From the NCBI GenBank assembly GCA_905221605.1, contig CAJNDS010002484.1:1-64000 (forward strand): a stretch of 64,000 bases of DNA, given 5' to 3'. Below are positions 43,346 to 52,391 of the stretch, one piece after another. Made by a program: the position numbers and the translations under genes. Under the pieces are notes generated by a model, which was not told the DNA's origin, searched no databases, and was given only the letters and a program-made list of their open reading frames with translations. Positions within the stretch are counted from its first letter, which is position 1; each line of letters starts with the position of its first letter. This stretch comes from Symbiodinium natans. Taxonomy: Eukaryota > Sar > Dinophyceae > Suessiales > Symbiodiniaceae.

Positions 43346-44223
43346 TGGTGTATGACGACGATACCAGGATGGTAGAACTGCTGATGGAGGCGATTTCATA
43401 TGTGTCTGATGGCAAGTCAGATTTAGCTCGTGCAGAGGCGGACCCAGTGTTCAAACTCCTGAAGTTCAATGGAGACACTGAACAGATGGATACAGAATGG
43501 TGTTCATGGACCACTGGTATGCTGTCCTTGCTGGAACTTCACGAAATAGTGAAGTCGTACGAGATTTCGCTGGTGGACGTGGAAGAATGGGTCAATGACC
43601 TGAGGATATGGTTCCAGCGAGCCAATATGGAAGAAGAGAGAGATCCAAAAAGGGGCAAAAAGAGGTCCCTAGAAAGGGAGTCCAGTAAGGATACTCCTGC
43701 CAAAAAGGAGGTGGTTGGAACTTCGGAGACGGATGTCGCCGTTGAAGAAGAGGTGAAAAAGGCCAAAAAGAAGAGGAAAACTGCGGCTAGCGAGGATCCT
43801 TATACTCTTCTGGTTCCAAAGCCGAAGAAGATGCCGGCGAACATTGAGAAGGGTGGATCATCATCCAATGCGGCGGTTTCTGGAGGGGAAAAGGCCTCTT
43901 CGAGAATGCGCACAAAGGCAAGCGTCGTGGGAAAGACGAAGAAGAAAGAGAAAAGTCAAAGCCCCAAGAAGGAAGAGGTGGTAGTGGTGAAAGGTCCTGA
44001 GGAAAAGGATCGTTCCTCTGATGTGGATGCGCAAGCGTCTACCACTGTGGATGCAGAGCTGGGTCAATCTTGCCAAGCAATTGAGGACGTGAAGAGAGAA
44101 GGATTGGTATCCTCAATTCAAAGGTGTGTGCAGGATCCTGTTCTTACAGTGTCGGACCTGGAGCACGTTTTGCTGCGACTTCACCTAAGCATCGATGCCC
44201 ACCGGAAGAAGAAGAAGGGATGA
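43345..44223 (+). CDS. ORF4: Lys-rich charged protein of unknown function
   Basis: The ATG at 43345-43347 overlaps the ORF3 stop as TGATG, a geometry seen in coupled termination-reinitiation, and gives about 292 residues. Residues 1-95 look globular and helical (TRMVELLMEAISYVSDGKSD; EIVKSYEISLVDVEEWVNDL). Residues about 100-225 are highly charged, with basic clusters such as KKAKKKRKTA that could act as nuclear-localisation signals. The C-terminus returns to a predicted helix (VSDLEHVLLRLHLSIDAHRK) and ends KKKKG. No retroviral Pol motif is present, although this is where pol would be expected in an autonomous element. I recognise no family. Confidence 0.65.
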   Translation: MVYDDDTRMVELLMEAISYVSDGKSDLARAEADPVFKLLKFNGDTEQMDTEWCSWTTGMLSLLELHEIVKSYEISLVDVEEWVNDLRIWFQRANMEEERDPKRGKKRSLERESSKDTPAKKEVVGTSETDVAVEEEVKKAKKKRKTAASEDPYTLLVPKPKKMPANIEKGGSSSNAAVSGGEKASSRMRTKASVVGKTKKKEKSQSPKKEEVVVVKGPEEKDRSSDVDAQASTTVDAELGQSCQAIEDVKREGLVSSIQRCVQDPVLTVSDLEHVLLRLHLSIDAHRKKKKG

Positions 44224-44586
44224 CTGAATGGTATTGATGAGGGAATGGTTTTTTCTCTTTCTGAAGACAAGTGCGCTGGAACAGCCAATGTGCTGAAAGT
44301 ATGGTGGTTACTATTAAGGGTATGGAAATCCCTGATAGTAGAAAGTTCGTAGCCTTTTGCGTAGCGAAGACCGCGGTTCGTGGTGAAGAAGGCTGAAGAG
44401 TCTTCAATGACAAGAGAATCATGGTGGTAAAAGGATTCTCTCTGGTAAAAGGTGTTTAGCCAATGTGCTATAAATTCGTCCTGGATGACGTTAAACCATA
44501 ACATGCATTCCAAGCAGCTGGCTGCTGCCCTAATGGCAGCTTTTGGCCAAAAGTCTGCACCTCCAGTTTGTGTCCTAGGAAATCCT
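44224..44586 (+). other. 3' untranslated region of the LTR element
   Basis: About 360 bp between ORF4 and the purine tract, with no long frame. It contains a GGCTGCTGCC/GGCAGC stem near 44520-44540 and a direct repeat of the palindrome TCCTAGGA (44573-44590). Confidence 0.6.
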
Positions 44587-44599
44587 AGGACAGGGGGAG
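44587..44599 (+). other. Polypurine tract
   Basis: AGGACAGGGGGAG, one pyrimidine in 13, lies immediately upstream of the TG of the 3' LTR, the expected position for plus-strand priming. Confidence 0.75.
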
Positions 44600-44888
44600 T
44601 GCGGAGCTGCAGTTTGTATTGTGGAAAAGAGTTGGTGTTGAAGGATAAAGGGTCAATGAACCCGGTAACCTTTCTGGCTCAAGGATGGCCAGTCCGTCCA
44701 AAGAAAACAGTCCGTGTTTGGGAGTGAGGGTTGGGTTAGTGCCCCTCTACTTGTGTAAGGGTGCCCCTTCCTTTGGCTTGGTGAACTTTAGCCCTGTGGG
44801 TTCGTCTTTCTGGTTCGTTCTGGGAAATTCATTCAGGCAACTGTTGAGGGTTGATATCCTGGTTAGCCCCCTTTCGGTTGCCCCCGTA
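44600..44888 (+). repeat. 3' long terminal repeat
   Basis: 289 bp matching the 5' LTR. It is followed by TAGGG and about three more TTTAGGG units before unique DNA. Confidence 0.93.
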
Positions 44889-45057
44889 TAGGGTTTAGGG
44901 TTTAGGGTTTTCCCAGCACCACGGCTGCGCCCCCCAAGATTGGTCGAAGGGGGGCGCGCCGTTCTAGCATTCGTGGGCCCACCCCAAACCGCCCAAACTT
45001 TCACGGGTTTAGGGTTATCTACCCCCCAGCCCCCTATCCAGGGGGAGATTTCCACCA

Positions 45058-45115
45058 AACTCTAAACTCTAAGCCTTAAACCCTAAACTCTAAACTCTAA
45101 ATCCCGAACCGGGGC
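45058..45115 (-). repeat. CTAAACT (TTTAGAG-type) repeats, short block
   Basis: Heptamers in which one G of TTTAGGG is A, mixed with CCCTAAA. Same variant as the long array at 45568-46690. Confidence 0.9.
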
Positions 45116-45180
45116 TTTGTGAGGGACTCGAGAGTCTGCTTACAAAACTGTGGGCGACCCCAAAACCCTAAACCCGAAGC

Positions 45181-45566
45181 ACAAACTGGTGGCAACAGAT
45201 CGTACTTCTTTCCAACTTTGACAGTTACCCACAAAGAAGTGGCAACAAATCATCTTCTTTCCATCTTCGACCATTGGCCACAAACTGGCGGCAACAAATC
45301 GTACTTCTTTCCATCTTGGACAATTGCCCACAAACTGGTGGCCACAAATCGTGCTTCTTTCCATCTTTGACAATCAACCACAACTTGGTGGCAACAAATC
45401 GTGCTTCTTTCCATCTTTCACAATTGGCCACAAACTAGTGGCAACAACTCGTACTTCTTTCCATCCTTGGCAAGTGACCACAAACTGGTGGCAACAAGTC
45501 GTACTTCTTGTCATTTTTGAAAATTGGCCACCAACTGCAGGGGACAAATCGTGCATCTTGCCATTC
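45181..45566 (+). repeat. 50-bp tandem repeat, about 7.8 copies
   Basis: GGCAACAAATCGTACTTCTT-type unit starts lie at 45191, 45241, 45290, 45340, 45390, 45440, 45490 and about 45540. The unit also contains TTTCCATCTTTGACAATTGG and CCACAAACTGGT. The 65-86-codon frames on both strands simply translate this repeat. Confidence 0.94.
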
Positions 45567-45567
45567 C

Positions 45568-46690
45568 CCAACTCTAAACTCTAAACCCTAAATCCTAAAC
45601 TCAAAACTCTAAACTCCAAACTCTAAACTCTGAACCCTAAACCCTAAACTCTAAACTCTGAACTCTTAAACTCTAAACTCTAAACTCTAGACCCTGAGCT
45701 CTAAACTCTTAAACTCTAAACTCTAAACTCTAGACCCTGAGCTCTAAACTCTAAACTCTAAGCTCTAAGCTCTAAGGCCTAAACTCTAAACTCTCCAAAC
45801 TCCAAACGCTTGAACTCTAAACTCTAAACCCCGAACTCTAAACTCTAAACTCTACTCTCTAAACTGTAAACTCTAAACCCTCCAAATTCAAAACTCTAAA
45901 CTCTATACTCTCTAAACCCTAGGCCCTAAACTCTAAACTCTAAACTCCAAACTCAAAACTCCAAACTCCAAACTTTAAACCCTAAACCCTAGACCCTAAA
46001 CCCTAAACCCTAAACTCTAAACTCTTAAACTCTTAAACTCTAAACTCTAAACTCTAAACTCCAAACTCTAAACTCTAAACCCTAAACCCGAGACCCTAGA
46101 CCCTAAACCCTAAACCCTAAACCCTAAACCCTAGACCCTAAACCCTAAACTCTAAACTCTAAACTCTAAACTCTAAACTCTAAACTCTCAACTCTCAAAC
46201 TCTAAACTCTAAACTCTTAAACTCTAAACTCTTAAACGCTAAACTCGAAACTCTCCAAACTCTAAACTCGAAACTCTGAACTCTGAACCCTAAACCCTAA
46301 ACTCTAAACTCTAAGCTCCAAACTCTAAACTCTGAACCCTAAACCCCAAACCCCAGACTCTAAACTCTAAACTCTAAACTCTAAACTCTAAACTCTAAAC
46401 TCTAAACTCTAAACTCTAAACTCTAAACTCTCCAAACTCAAAACTCTAAACTCTAAACTCTGAACTCTGAACCCTAAACCCTAAACTCTAAACTCTTAAA
46501 CCCTAAACTCTTAAACTCTAAACTCGAAACTCTAAACTCTAAACTCTAAACCCTGCATACTCTGAACTCTAAACTCTAAACTCTGAACTCTGAACCTTAA
46601 ACCCTAAACTCTAACTCTAAACTCTAAACTCGAAACTCTAAGCTCTAAACTCGAAACTCTGAACCCTAAACCCTAAACCCTAAACCCGAG
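45568..46690 (-). repeat. TTTAGAG-type heptamer array over 1 kb
   Basis: About 1.1 kb of CTAAACT heptamers (TTTAGAG on the other strand), sprinkled with CCCTAAA, CTTAAAC and CCAAACT variants. It is the longest array in the window and is built on a substituted heptamer rather than on TTTAGGG. Confidence 0.96.
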
Positions 46691-46862
46691 TTTTGGAGGC
46701 AAACCAGAGCCGTACGTCAACCTATTTTCTGTTGTACTCCATGGTACGTACCTTCTCTGGGAGTGGTACTGTGGCTCGAAATGCAGATGGAGGCCCCTTG
46801 CATTTCTCGCCTTGCTGTCGGCTCTACCCAGGGCTGGAAGGCGTGCACCAGGTGCACGCTCT
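46691..46862. other. Unique spacer, nothing recognised
   Basis: About 170 bp of mixed sequence between the TTTAGAG array and the next TTTAGGG array. Confidence 0.5.
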
Positions 46863-47080
46863 AGTTTAGGGTTTAGGGTTTAGGGTCTAGGGTTTAGGGT
46901 TTAGGGTTTAGGGTTTAGGGTTTAGGGGTTAGGGTGTTGGGTTTAGGGTTTAGGGTTTAGGGTTTAGGGTTTAGGGTTTAGGGTTTAGGGTTTAGGGTTT
47001 AGGGTTTAGGGTTTAGGGTTTAGGGTTTAGGGTTTAGGGTTTAGGGTTTAGGGTTTAGGGTTTAGGGTTTAGGGTTTACG
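46863..47080 (+). repeat. TTTAGGG array, about 30 units
   Basis: Nearly perfect heptamers ending in a G-rich GGGGGGGAGGGGAGGGG tract. Confidence 0.97.
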
Positions 47081-47164
47081 GGGGGGGAGGGGAGGGGAGG
47101 GGGGCGGGGGGAGGCGGCTTGTGGCATGTGTGGTCATTGACTGGGTCTGTAACCTCAGCTCCTG

Positions 47165-47443
47165 GTGTTGTTGGAACCTTTGGAGCAGGCAGCGGAAGGT
47201 CCTGACCAGTGCTGTTGGTGCCTGGCAATGTGTATGTGTCGTGGGAGGCGAAAATATTTTCGTTTGTGCGGCAGGAACTTGAACTTTCCTCAGATCACAG
47301 TGATCCTCCTAGTGCAATTCAAGGAATATTCTGTTCTGCCAGGGAGCGCAATCTTTAGGGACCTTAGGACTTGGGGATGTGAAGTAAAGGAGCGGACCTT
47401 AAAATGCATACTCAAACGAAGGACCCTAAACCCTAAACCCTAA
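47165..47443 (+). other. Open frame of 92 codons, unrecognised
   Basis: Non-repetitive frame with a Cys-rich segment (QCCWCLAMCMCRGRRKYFRL), running at its end into the next CCCTAAA array as NPKP. No known domain. It may be a gene remnant cut by the array. Confidence 0.2.
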
Positions 47444-48480
47444 ACCCTAAACCCTAAACCCTAAACCCTAAACCCTAAACCCCTTGTGTTGAGGTAAGGC
47501 GTACGGGGATCCGGGCACTGCAGATCTGTTCAGGCCTGAGCCGGACACCAGAAACCATAGCGGTCCCTTAAGGTCCCTATACATGTGTAAACCCTAAACC
47601 CTAAACCCTAAACCCTAAACCCTAAACCCTAAAACCCTATTCTAAGTATTAAGGCTGAAAGGCTTGGGACACAGGTTCGCCTTTTAGGGGCTAGGGGATT
47701 AGGGTTTAGGGTTACACCCTTGCTATGAGTTTAGGGTTTAGGGTTTAGGGTTTAGGGTTTAGGGTTTAGGATTTAGGGTTGAGGGTTTAGGGTAATTCGG
47801 GACTTGTGGTGAGGGTTCAGAGCTACCACTTTTGGCGACGAGCATCCGCAAAAACGGCATAATTGGTGCACGAGGACCCCCACGATTCCGTCCGGTCCAA
47901 TGGCGAGTCCTCCTGCCCATGTGGGATTGTCCTAGATTACCCTAAACCCTAAACCATAAACGGTTCAGGGTTTAGGGTTAAGGGTTTAAGGTTTAGGGAT
48001 TAGGGTAATAGTAGTTTGGGACAACGCCTAAACCCTAAACCCCGAAATCATAAAAAAAAAAAAAAAAAAAAACCTGAAAATCAGGTCCCAACAAGTACCC
48101 TAAAGCGTGCCTCACCATATTCCAGGAAGCCGGCAATGGTCATGAGCGGGCTAGCCTGAAGACAAACACTCGTCCCAGACACTGAGGCGAAAGCTGCGTC
48201 CTCTGCCCAGCTTTCTTTCAGCAACCACATGGGGGAGCAAATTCCCTAGATCCACCCTAAACCCTAAACCCGAAACCTAAACCCTAAACCATAAACCCTA
48301 CCAAGAACCAGTAAGTTCAAGGGTCCCAAGTTTCGGGCTCGGGGCTAAACACAGCATGAGGGCCATGTAGCCAGTTCTTGAAACCATGGTCCCTGCTACT
48401 ACGCAGTGGCTATGTCTAGGGTCCAAACTCAAAACTCGGGTACGTGCCAGTTAGCCCCTAAGCCCTAAACCCTAAACCGG
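47423..48480. repeat. Short arrays in both orientations with unique spacers
   Basis: CCCTAAA at 47423-47484 and 47588-47640, TTTAGGG at 47698-47802, CCCTAAA near 48255-48300 and a poly-A run at 48051-48071. Spacers of 100-250 bp hold nothing I recognise. Confidence 0.85.
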
Positions 48481-49070
48481 TTTCGGGTTTATGCTCCAGC
48501 TTTGGGGCTTGGGTTGGTACTTTCGAGACAACCAAAGAGGCCTGTGCGGTTTGGGCTATGCAAATCCCATTCAAACACACTAAATATCAGGGCCTCTTGT
48601 AGTAAGAAGAAAATGCTGTTGCAAAACAAACTGCTTTTGGGGGGATTTGTGAGCCATTTAATGGAGTCCTTTTGGCCGGCAAACGCCCTCAAACATTCCA
48701 GGATTTGATGTGGTTTGTTCTCTTTTCTTATATTTTTTTGTTCGGGAGACTAGCCGGGGCCTTTATTCTAGTAGCAAGCCCCTGTAATATTGGTAATCAA
48801 CGGGACCTTGCAGTAGTTTTAAGTTGGCCTGGAGAACATGATAATACTATAAAAAGTACTTTCCGCGCCCGTGCATTATTAAGTTGTATGTAGCGTTTTG
48901 TAATACACTTCATTCTTTTATGGGGAAACAGAATGGCGCCTGAATTCAATGAATTGTATGAGCGGCTCAAAAGACGTCTTTAAACATAACATTCGGGCCT
49001 CAAAGAGCTGATTGTTCGTCCTGGTGAATATTCTTTGGTGTTCTATGGAAAGAGAGCACCCTAAAAACCC
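48481..49070. other. AT-richer unique segment, unexplained
   Basis: Distinctly lower GC than neighbouring spacers and free of telomere-type repeats. A 73-codon plus frame (48672-48893) contains a hydrophobic stretch (FVLFSYIFLFGRLAGAFILV) but no recognised family. An organellar or other foreign insert is possible. I cannot identify it. Confidence 0.35.
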
Positions 49071-49168
49071 GGATGTTCCCCCTTATACTAACAGTCCTTG
49101 ATATGATTTGTAGTACCCCCTATTCTACTCCCTATTAAGGACTGCAAAGTATAAGGGAGAGTATCCCA
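49071..49168. mobile_element. Family D MITE-like element, copy 1
   Basis: Left CCCCCTTATACTAACAGTCC and right GGACTGCAAAGTATAAGGGA are terminal inverted repeats of about 20 bp. The centre is GTAGTACCCCCTATTCTAC. Confidence 0.75.
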
Positions 49169-49184
49169 ACCTACACCCCCCCCC

Positions 49185-49208
49185 ACCCTCCCCCCCCCCC
49201 CCCCCGAA
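49185..49208 (+). repeat. Poly-C run
   Basis: About 20 C residues with one interruption, between the family D copy and an AATAATAA-rich stretch. Confidence 0.9.
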
Positions 49209-49503
49209 AACAAATAAATATAATAATAATCATATAAAATAAAAACCTGAACCCTCAGAACCTCTAAGCCCCAAAGATAAAGACCCTTCGAGCTAAGGTG
49301 CGGTCCATGCCTCAACCCCGAAGGTCCTACGCTACACCCGGAACCCCAAGCCCTAACTCTAAACCGTAAACCCTAAACCCTAAACCCTAAACCCTAGACC
49401 CTAAACCCTTTCAGTCAAGGTGCGGTAGTTGCTTGAGAGTCAGAGGTTTGGCTTCTTGCCGGGATGGGCAGCGAGAGATCCACATCAGGCACCTGAGGCC
49501 CTC

Positions 49504-49564
49504 AGCCCTAAGCCCTAAGCCCTAAACCCTAAACCCTAAACCCTAAACCCTAAACCCTAAACCT
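49504..49564 (-). repeat. CCCTAAA array
   Basis: About 9 units, the first few CCCTAAG. Confidence 0.95.
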
Positions 49565-49710
49565 TCGGGGATGTTGAGGGTCGGAGCCCTTTTGGGTGCT
49601 TCATGTGCTTCCGTAGAGCAGAGAAGCTCCCTTCTGTGTCCTCCTAGGCACGGTATCTCGGAACAAGAACCCCCCAAAAGGACCGGAGTTTGTAGTACGA
49701 AACCCGTACC

Positions 49711-49803
49711 ATAGGGGCCTAAATTCTCAGAACAGGGTGTTTGGGGGTTATTTTTTGATATAGGGACCATAAGGGAATACTACTAGAGTTTTTCCGACCC
49801 GTA
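49711..49803 (-). mobile_element. Family B MITE-like element, copy 5
   Basis: Reverse orientation: ATAGGGGCCTAAATTCTCAG, GTTTGGGGGTTATTT, AGGGACCATAAGGGAATACT, then TTTTTCCGACCCGTAT. Confidence 0.75.
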
Positions 49804-49854
49804 TATCCACCCCCAAAACCCTCAGAAGCCTTGAGGTTACAGGGTTTATATGGG

Positions 49855-50120
49855 TTTGGGGGTTTAGGGCTTAGGCGTTTGGAGGTTTGGGGCTTAAGGT
49901 TTAGGGCTTAAGGTTTGGGGTTTAGGGTTTAGGGTTTGGGGTTTGGGGTTTGGGGTTTGGGGTTTGGGGTTTGGGGTTTGGGGTTTGGGGTTTGGGGATT
50001 GGGGATTGGGGATTGGGGTTTGGGGATTGGGGATTGGGGTTTGGTTTAGGGTTCAGGGTTCAGGGTTCAGGGTTCAGGGTTCAGGGTTTAGGGTTTAGGG
50101 TTTAGGGTTGAGGGTGAGCC
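49855..50120 (+). repeat. TTTGGGG / ATTGGGG variant array
   Basis: Between 49920 and 50045 the unit is TTTGGGG, then ATTGGGG. It is flanked by TTCAGGG and TTTAGGG units, another locally homogenised variant block. Confidence 0.95.
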
Positions 50121-50219
50121 CGAAACCTCAAACCGCCAGGTCGCAGAAGCCCACGGCGAGATAGGGGCGGACACGCAGAGCTTGGGATTTGGAAGCTTCA
50201 CATCATCCCAGTCCTCGGG

Positions 50220-50295
50220 GTTCAGGGTGTAGGGTTTTGGGTTCAGGGTTCAGGGTTCAGGGTTTAGGGTTTAGGGTTTAGGGTTTAGGGTTTAT
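50220..50295 (+). repeat. TTCAGGG to TTTAGGG array joined to a LINE fragment
   Basis: About 10 heptamers whose last unit (GGGTTTAT) abuts the endonuclease-coding fragment at 50296. Confidence 0.93.
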
Positions 50296-50622
50296 GGCCA
50301 AGTTAAAGTCGCCTCCCATGACAACCGTGTGTGTTGCTTCTCTGACGAAGGTTTTGAGAGCAGGGAAGCCTCCCCCATTGATCAGGGTGCCAGCAGACCG
50401 AAAGGAGCCAGTAGCAAACAGTCCAAAGCGAGCGAAGCCTGGTACAAGGTCGATATAGATTCGACCAACTTGTAATCTTGGAGTAGGCAAATTGCGACTC
50501 CTCCTGAATGTCCAGATTCTGAATACCGCCAAGGAGGCAACCGTGTTTATTCTTGATGTTGCTTGTCTGAATCTTTCAAGCTTAGTTTCCTGGAGAAACA
50601 CAGAATTTTGATGAGCTAAAGC
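50296..50622 (-). pseudogene. LINE-type AP-endonuclease fragment
   Basis: On the minus strand about 109 codons start ALAHQNSVFLQETKLE and end TVVMGGDFNLA. QETK near the start and GGDFN at the end are the two best conserved motifs of the endonuclease/exonuclease/phosphatase fold found in non-LTR retrotransposons. A RSAGTLI segment in between fits the GG-(I/V) strand region. The distance between the motifs is shorter than usual, so internal deletion or frameshift is likely. Downstream coding is lost exactly where the sequence becomes ATAAACCCTAAACCC, and upstream a TGA precedes the fragment. It is a dead piece bracketed by telomere-type arrays at 50220-50295 and 50640-50816. Confidence 0.72.
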
Positions 50623-50639
50623 TCAATTGTCCTAAGCTT

Positions 50640-50816
50640 TCAGGGCTTAGGGTTTAGGGTTTAGGGTTGAGGGCTTAGGGTTTAGGGTTTAGGGTTTAGG
50701 GTTAGGGTTTGGGGATTTAGGCTTTAGGATTTAGGGTTTAGGGTTTAGGGTTTAGGGTTTAGGGTTTAGGGTTTTGGGTTTAGGGTTTAGGGTTTAGGGT
50801 TTAGGGTTTAGGGTTG
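50640..50816 (+). repeat. TTTAGGG array
   Basis: About 24 units with small variants. Confidence 0.96.
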
Positions 50817-51159
50817 TCAAGGGGTATAAGGAGGGACCCCCAGAAGAGGCCCTTGATCTTCTTCCCTTGTATAACCCCTATGTATACCTGATATTACATA
50901 GTTCCTGCATACCTAAGTAGCCCCTAAATAACCCCGAAGGTCCCTTGGAGGGTCCCTCCTTTAGTCCCTTGACCTCGTGCACTGCGGGGGAATCCGCGGA
51001 ATGGAGGGCTATCGCGTTTAGCGTTCACCTTAAGAACCCAAACAGCTACTTTCTTGTAGGTTATTGCTTCAAGACCCCGTATAGGATTCTTAGGTAAGTC
51101 ACAAGACAGTAGATTTGGGTTCTTAGGGTTTAGAAGTCGAAGGTATGCACCCTAAACTG
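50817..51159. other. Unique spacer, nothing recognised
   Basis: About 340 bp containing GGGACCCCC and AGGTCCCTTGGAGGGTCCCT palindromic pieces, perhaps a decayed inverted-repeat element (50820-50975). Confidence 0.4.
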
Positions 51160-51290
51160 GGACCCTAAACCCTAAACCCTAAACCCCAAACCCCAAACCC
51201 CAAACCCCAAACCCTAAACCCTAAACCCTAAACCCCAAACCCTAAACCCTAAACCCTAAACCCGAAACCCTACCTAAACCCTAAGGGCCT
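51160..51290 (-). repeat. CCCTAAA / CCCCAAA array
   Basis: About 17 units, several with CCCCAAA. Confidence 0.95.
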
Positions 51291-51584
51291 CGGAGGCTCT
51301 GCGGCTCTTGCCTGCCTCTTTAAAAGTGTCTGGGAGCCCTAAGCCCCAAGCATCACTCCACCCCCCCCCGCCCTTGAACCAGCAAATCCCTCAAAGCACT
51401 GCTGTCCCTGAACCCTAAAACCCTAAACCCTAAACCCTAGACCCTAAACCCTAAGCCCTCGAAAGCAGGGCTCCTCCTTCCTCTGCTTCTTCATGATGTT
51501 GCGCCGAATCTCGATTCGGTCATGTGCATAAGTGCAGTCCTGGAACACAACGCTCGAGTCCTAACATTTGGGAGGAATGCTATA

Positions 51585-51683
51585 AGGGGGTCGGAATAAT
51601 TACTAGTAGTAGTCCCTTATGGTCTCTATACAATTCTACCATAATCACCCCCAAAATTTCATTGATACTACTAAGGCCCCTAT
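51585..51683 (+). mobile_element. Family B MITE-like element, copy 6
   Basis: AGGGGGTCGGAATAATTACT, AGTAGTCCCTTATGGTCTCT, ACCATAATCACCCCCAAAAT and AAGGCCCCTAT in order. The ends AGGGG and CCCCTAT are short inverted repeats. Confidence 0.78.
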
Positions 51684-51875
51684 GTTACCTGTGGCAACAC
51701 GGCTGCGTGCCCACAACTTCACGGCACGCGGCCCACGCGACCATCAGAAGCATTCAGGGTTTAGATTTACCCTAAACCCTAAACCCTAAACCCTAAACCC
51801 TAGGGGCTGAGGGGTTTAGGGGCGCAGCTTGGGATTGAAAGGCCCCAAGCCGCCGACCAGCAAGCCGTAAGCCCA

Positions 51876-52020
51876 AACCCTTGCAACTCTAAAACCTAAA
51901 CCCTAAACCCAAAACCCTTGCAACCCTGCACCTGAACCCTAAACCTTGCAACCCTAAAACTGAACCCTAAACCCCTTGCAACCCTAACCCTAAAGCCCTT
52001 GCAACCCTTCAGCCTGTCCC
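51876..52020 (-). repeat. CCTTGCAACCCT-containing CCCTAAA minisatellite
   Basis: Telomere-type units punctuated about five times by CCTTGCAACCCT at 35-40-bp spacing. Confidence 0.8.
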
Positions 52021-52391
52021 CCGAAAGCCCTCAAGCCCTGAACACCCTGAATCCCTAAGGGCTTGGCTTTTGCAACGCTTGGGTAGGTATAAGTAGGGTT
52101 TAGGGTTTAGGGTTTAGGGCTTAGGGTTAACCCCTGAACCCAAAACCCTAAACCCTAAACCCCAAAGTCCCAAACCCTTCCAACAACCGATGGACGCACC
52201 CACCGAGTCCTCACCGTACTTGCATCCTCCAGAGACCTTTGGGGTCTTTTGGGTGTCGGGCTTAGGGCTCAGGGTTTAGGGTCTAGGGATTATAAAAAGA
52301 AAGCGCTAGGAGATGGAGGCCGAAACCGCATCAGCAACCTACCCTTCCCAGAAGTGCCTGAAACCCCGTAAACCCAAAACCCAAAACCCAA

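Larger units (their letters stand above)
36046..44888 (+). mobile_element. Non-autonomous copia-like LTR retrotransposon (8843 bp)
   Basis: Two 289-bp direct repeats that read identical (36046-36334 and 44600-44888) bound an internal 8.3 kb. Directly after the 5' LTR is GGTTATGAGCCC, the complement of the anticodon arm of initiator tRNA-Met, which is the priming site used by copia and Ty5 (half-tRNA primer). A purine tract precedes the 3' LTR. The interior is four consecutive plus-strand open frames with WW, S1-like and CCCH zinc-finger modules. I find no protease, integrase, reverse transcriptase or RNase H motifs, so the element looks gag-only or cargo-like and would need Pol in trans. Matching LTRs imply recent insertion. 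LTR termini are TG...TA rather than TG...CA. Confidence 0.9.

Noticed and set aside
45181-45566. CRISPR-like array
   Set aside because: The whole 50-bp unit is repeated without unique spacers, no cas genes are near, and the context is eukaryotic. The same applies to the 55-bp and 116-bp repeats.
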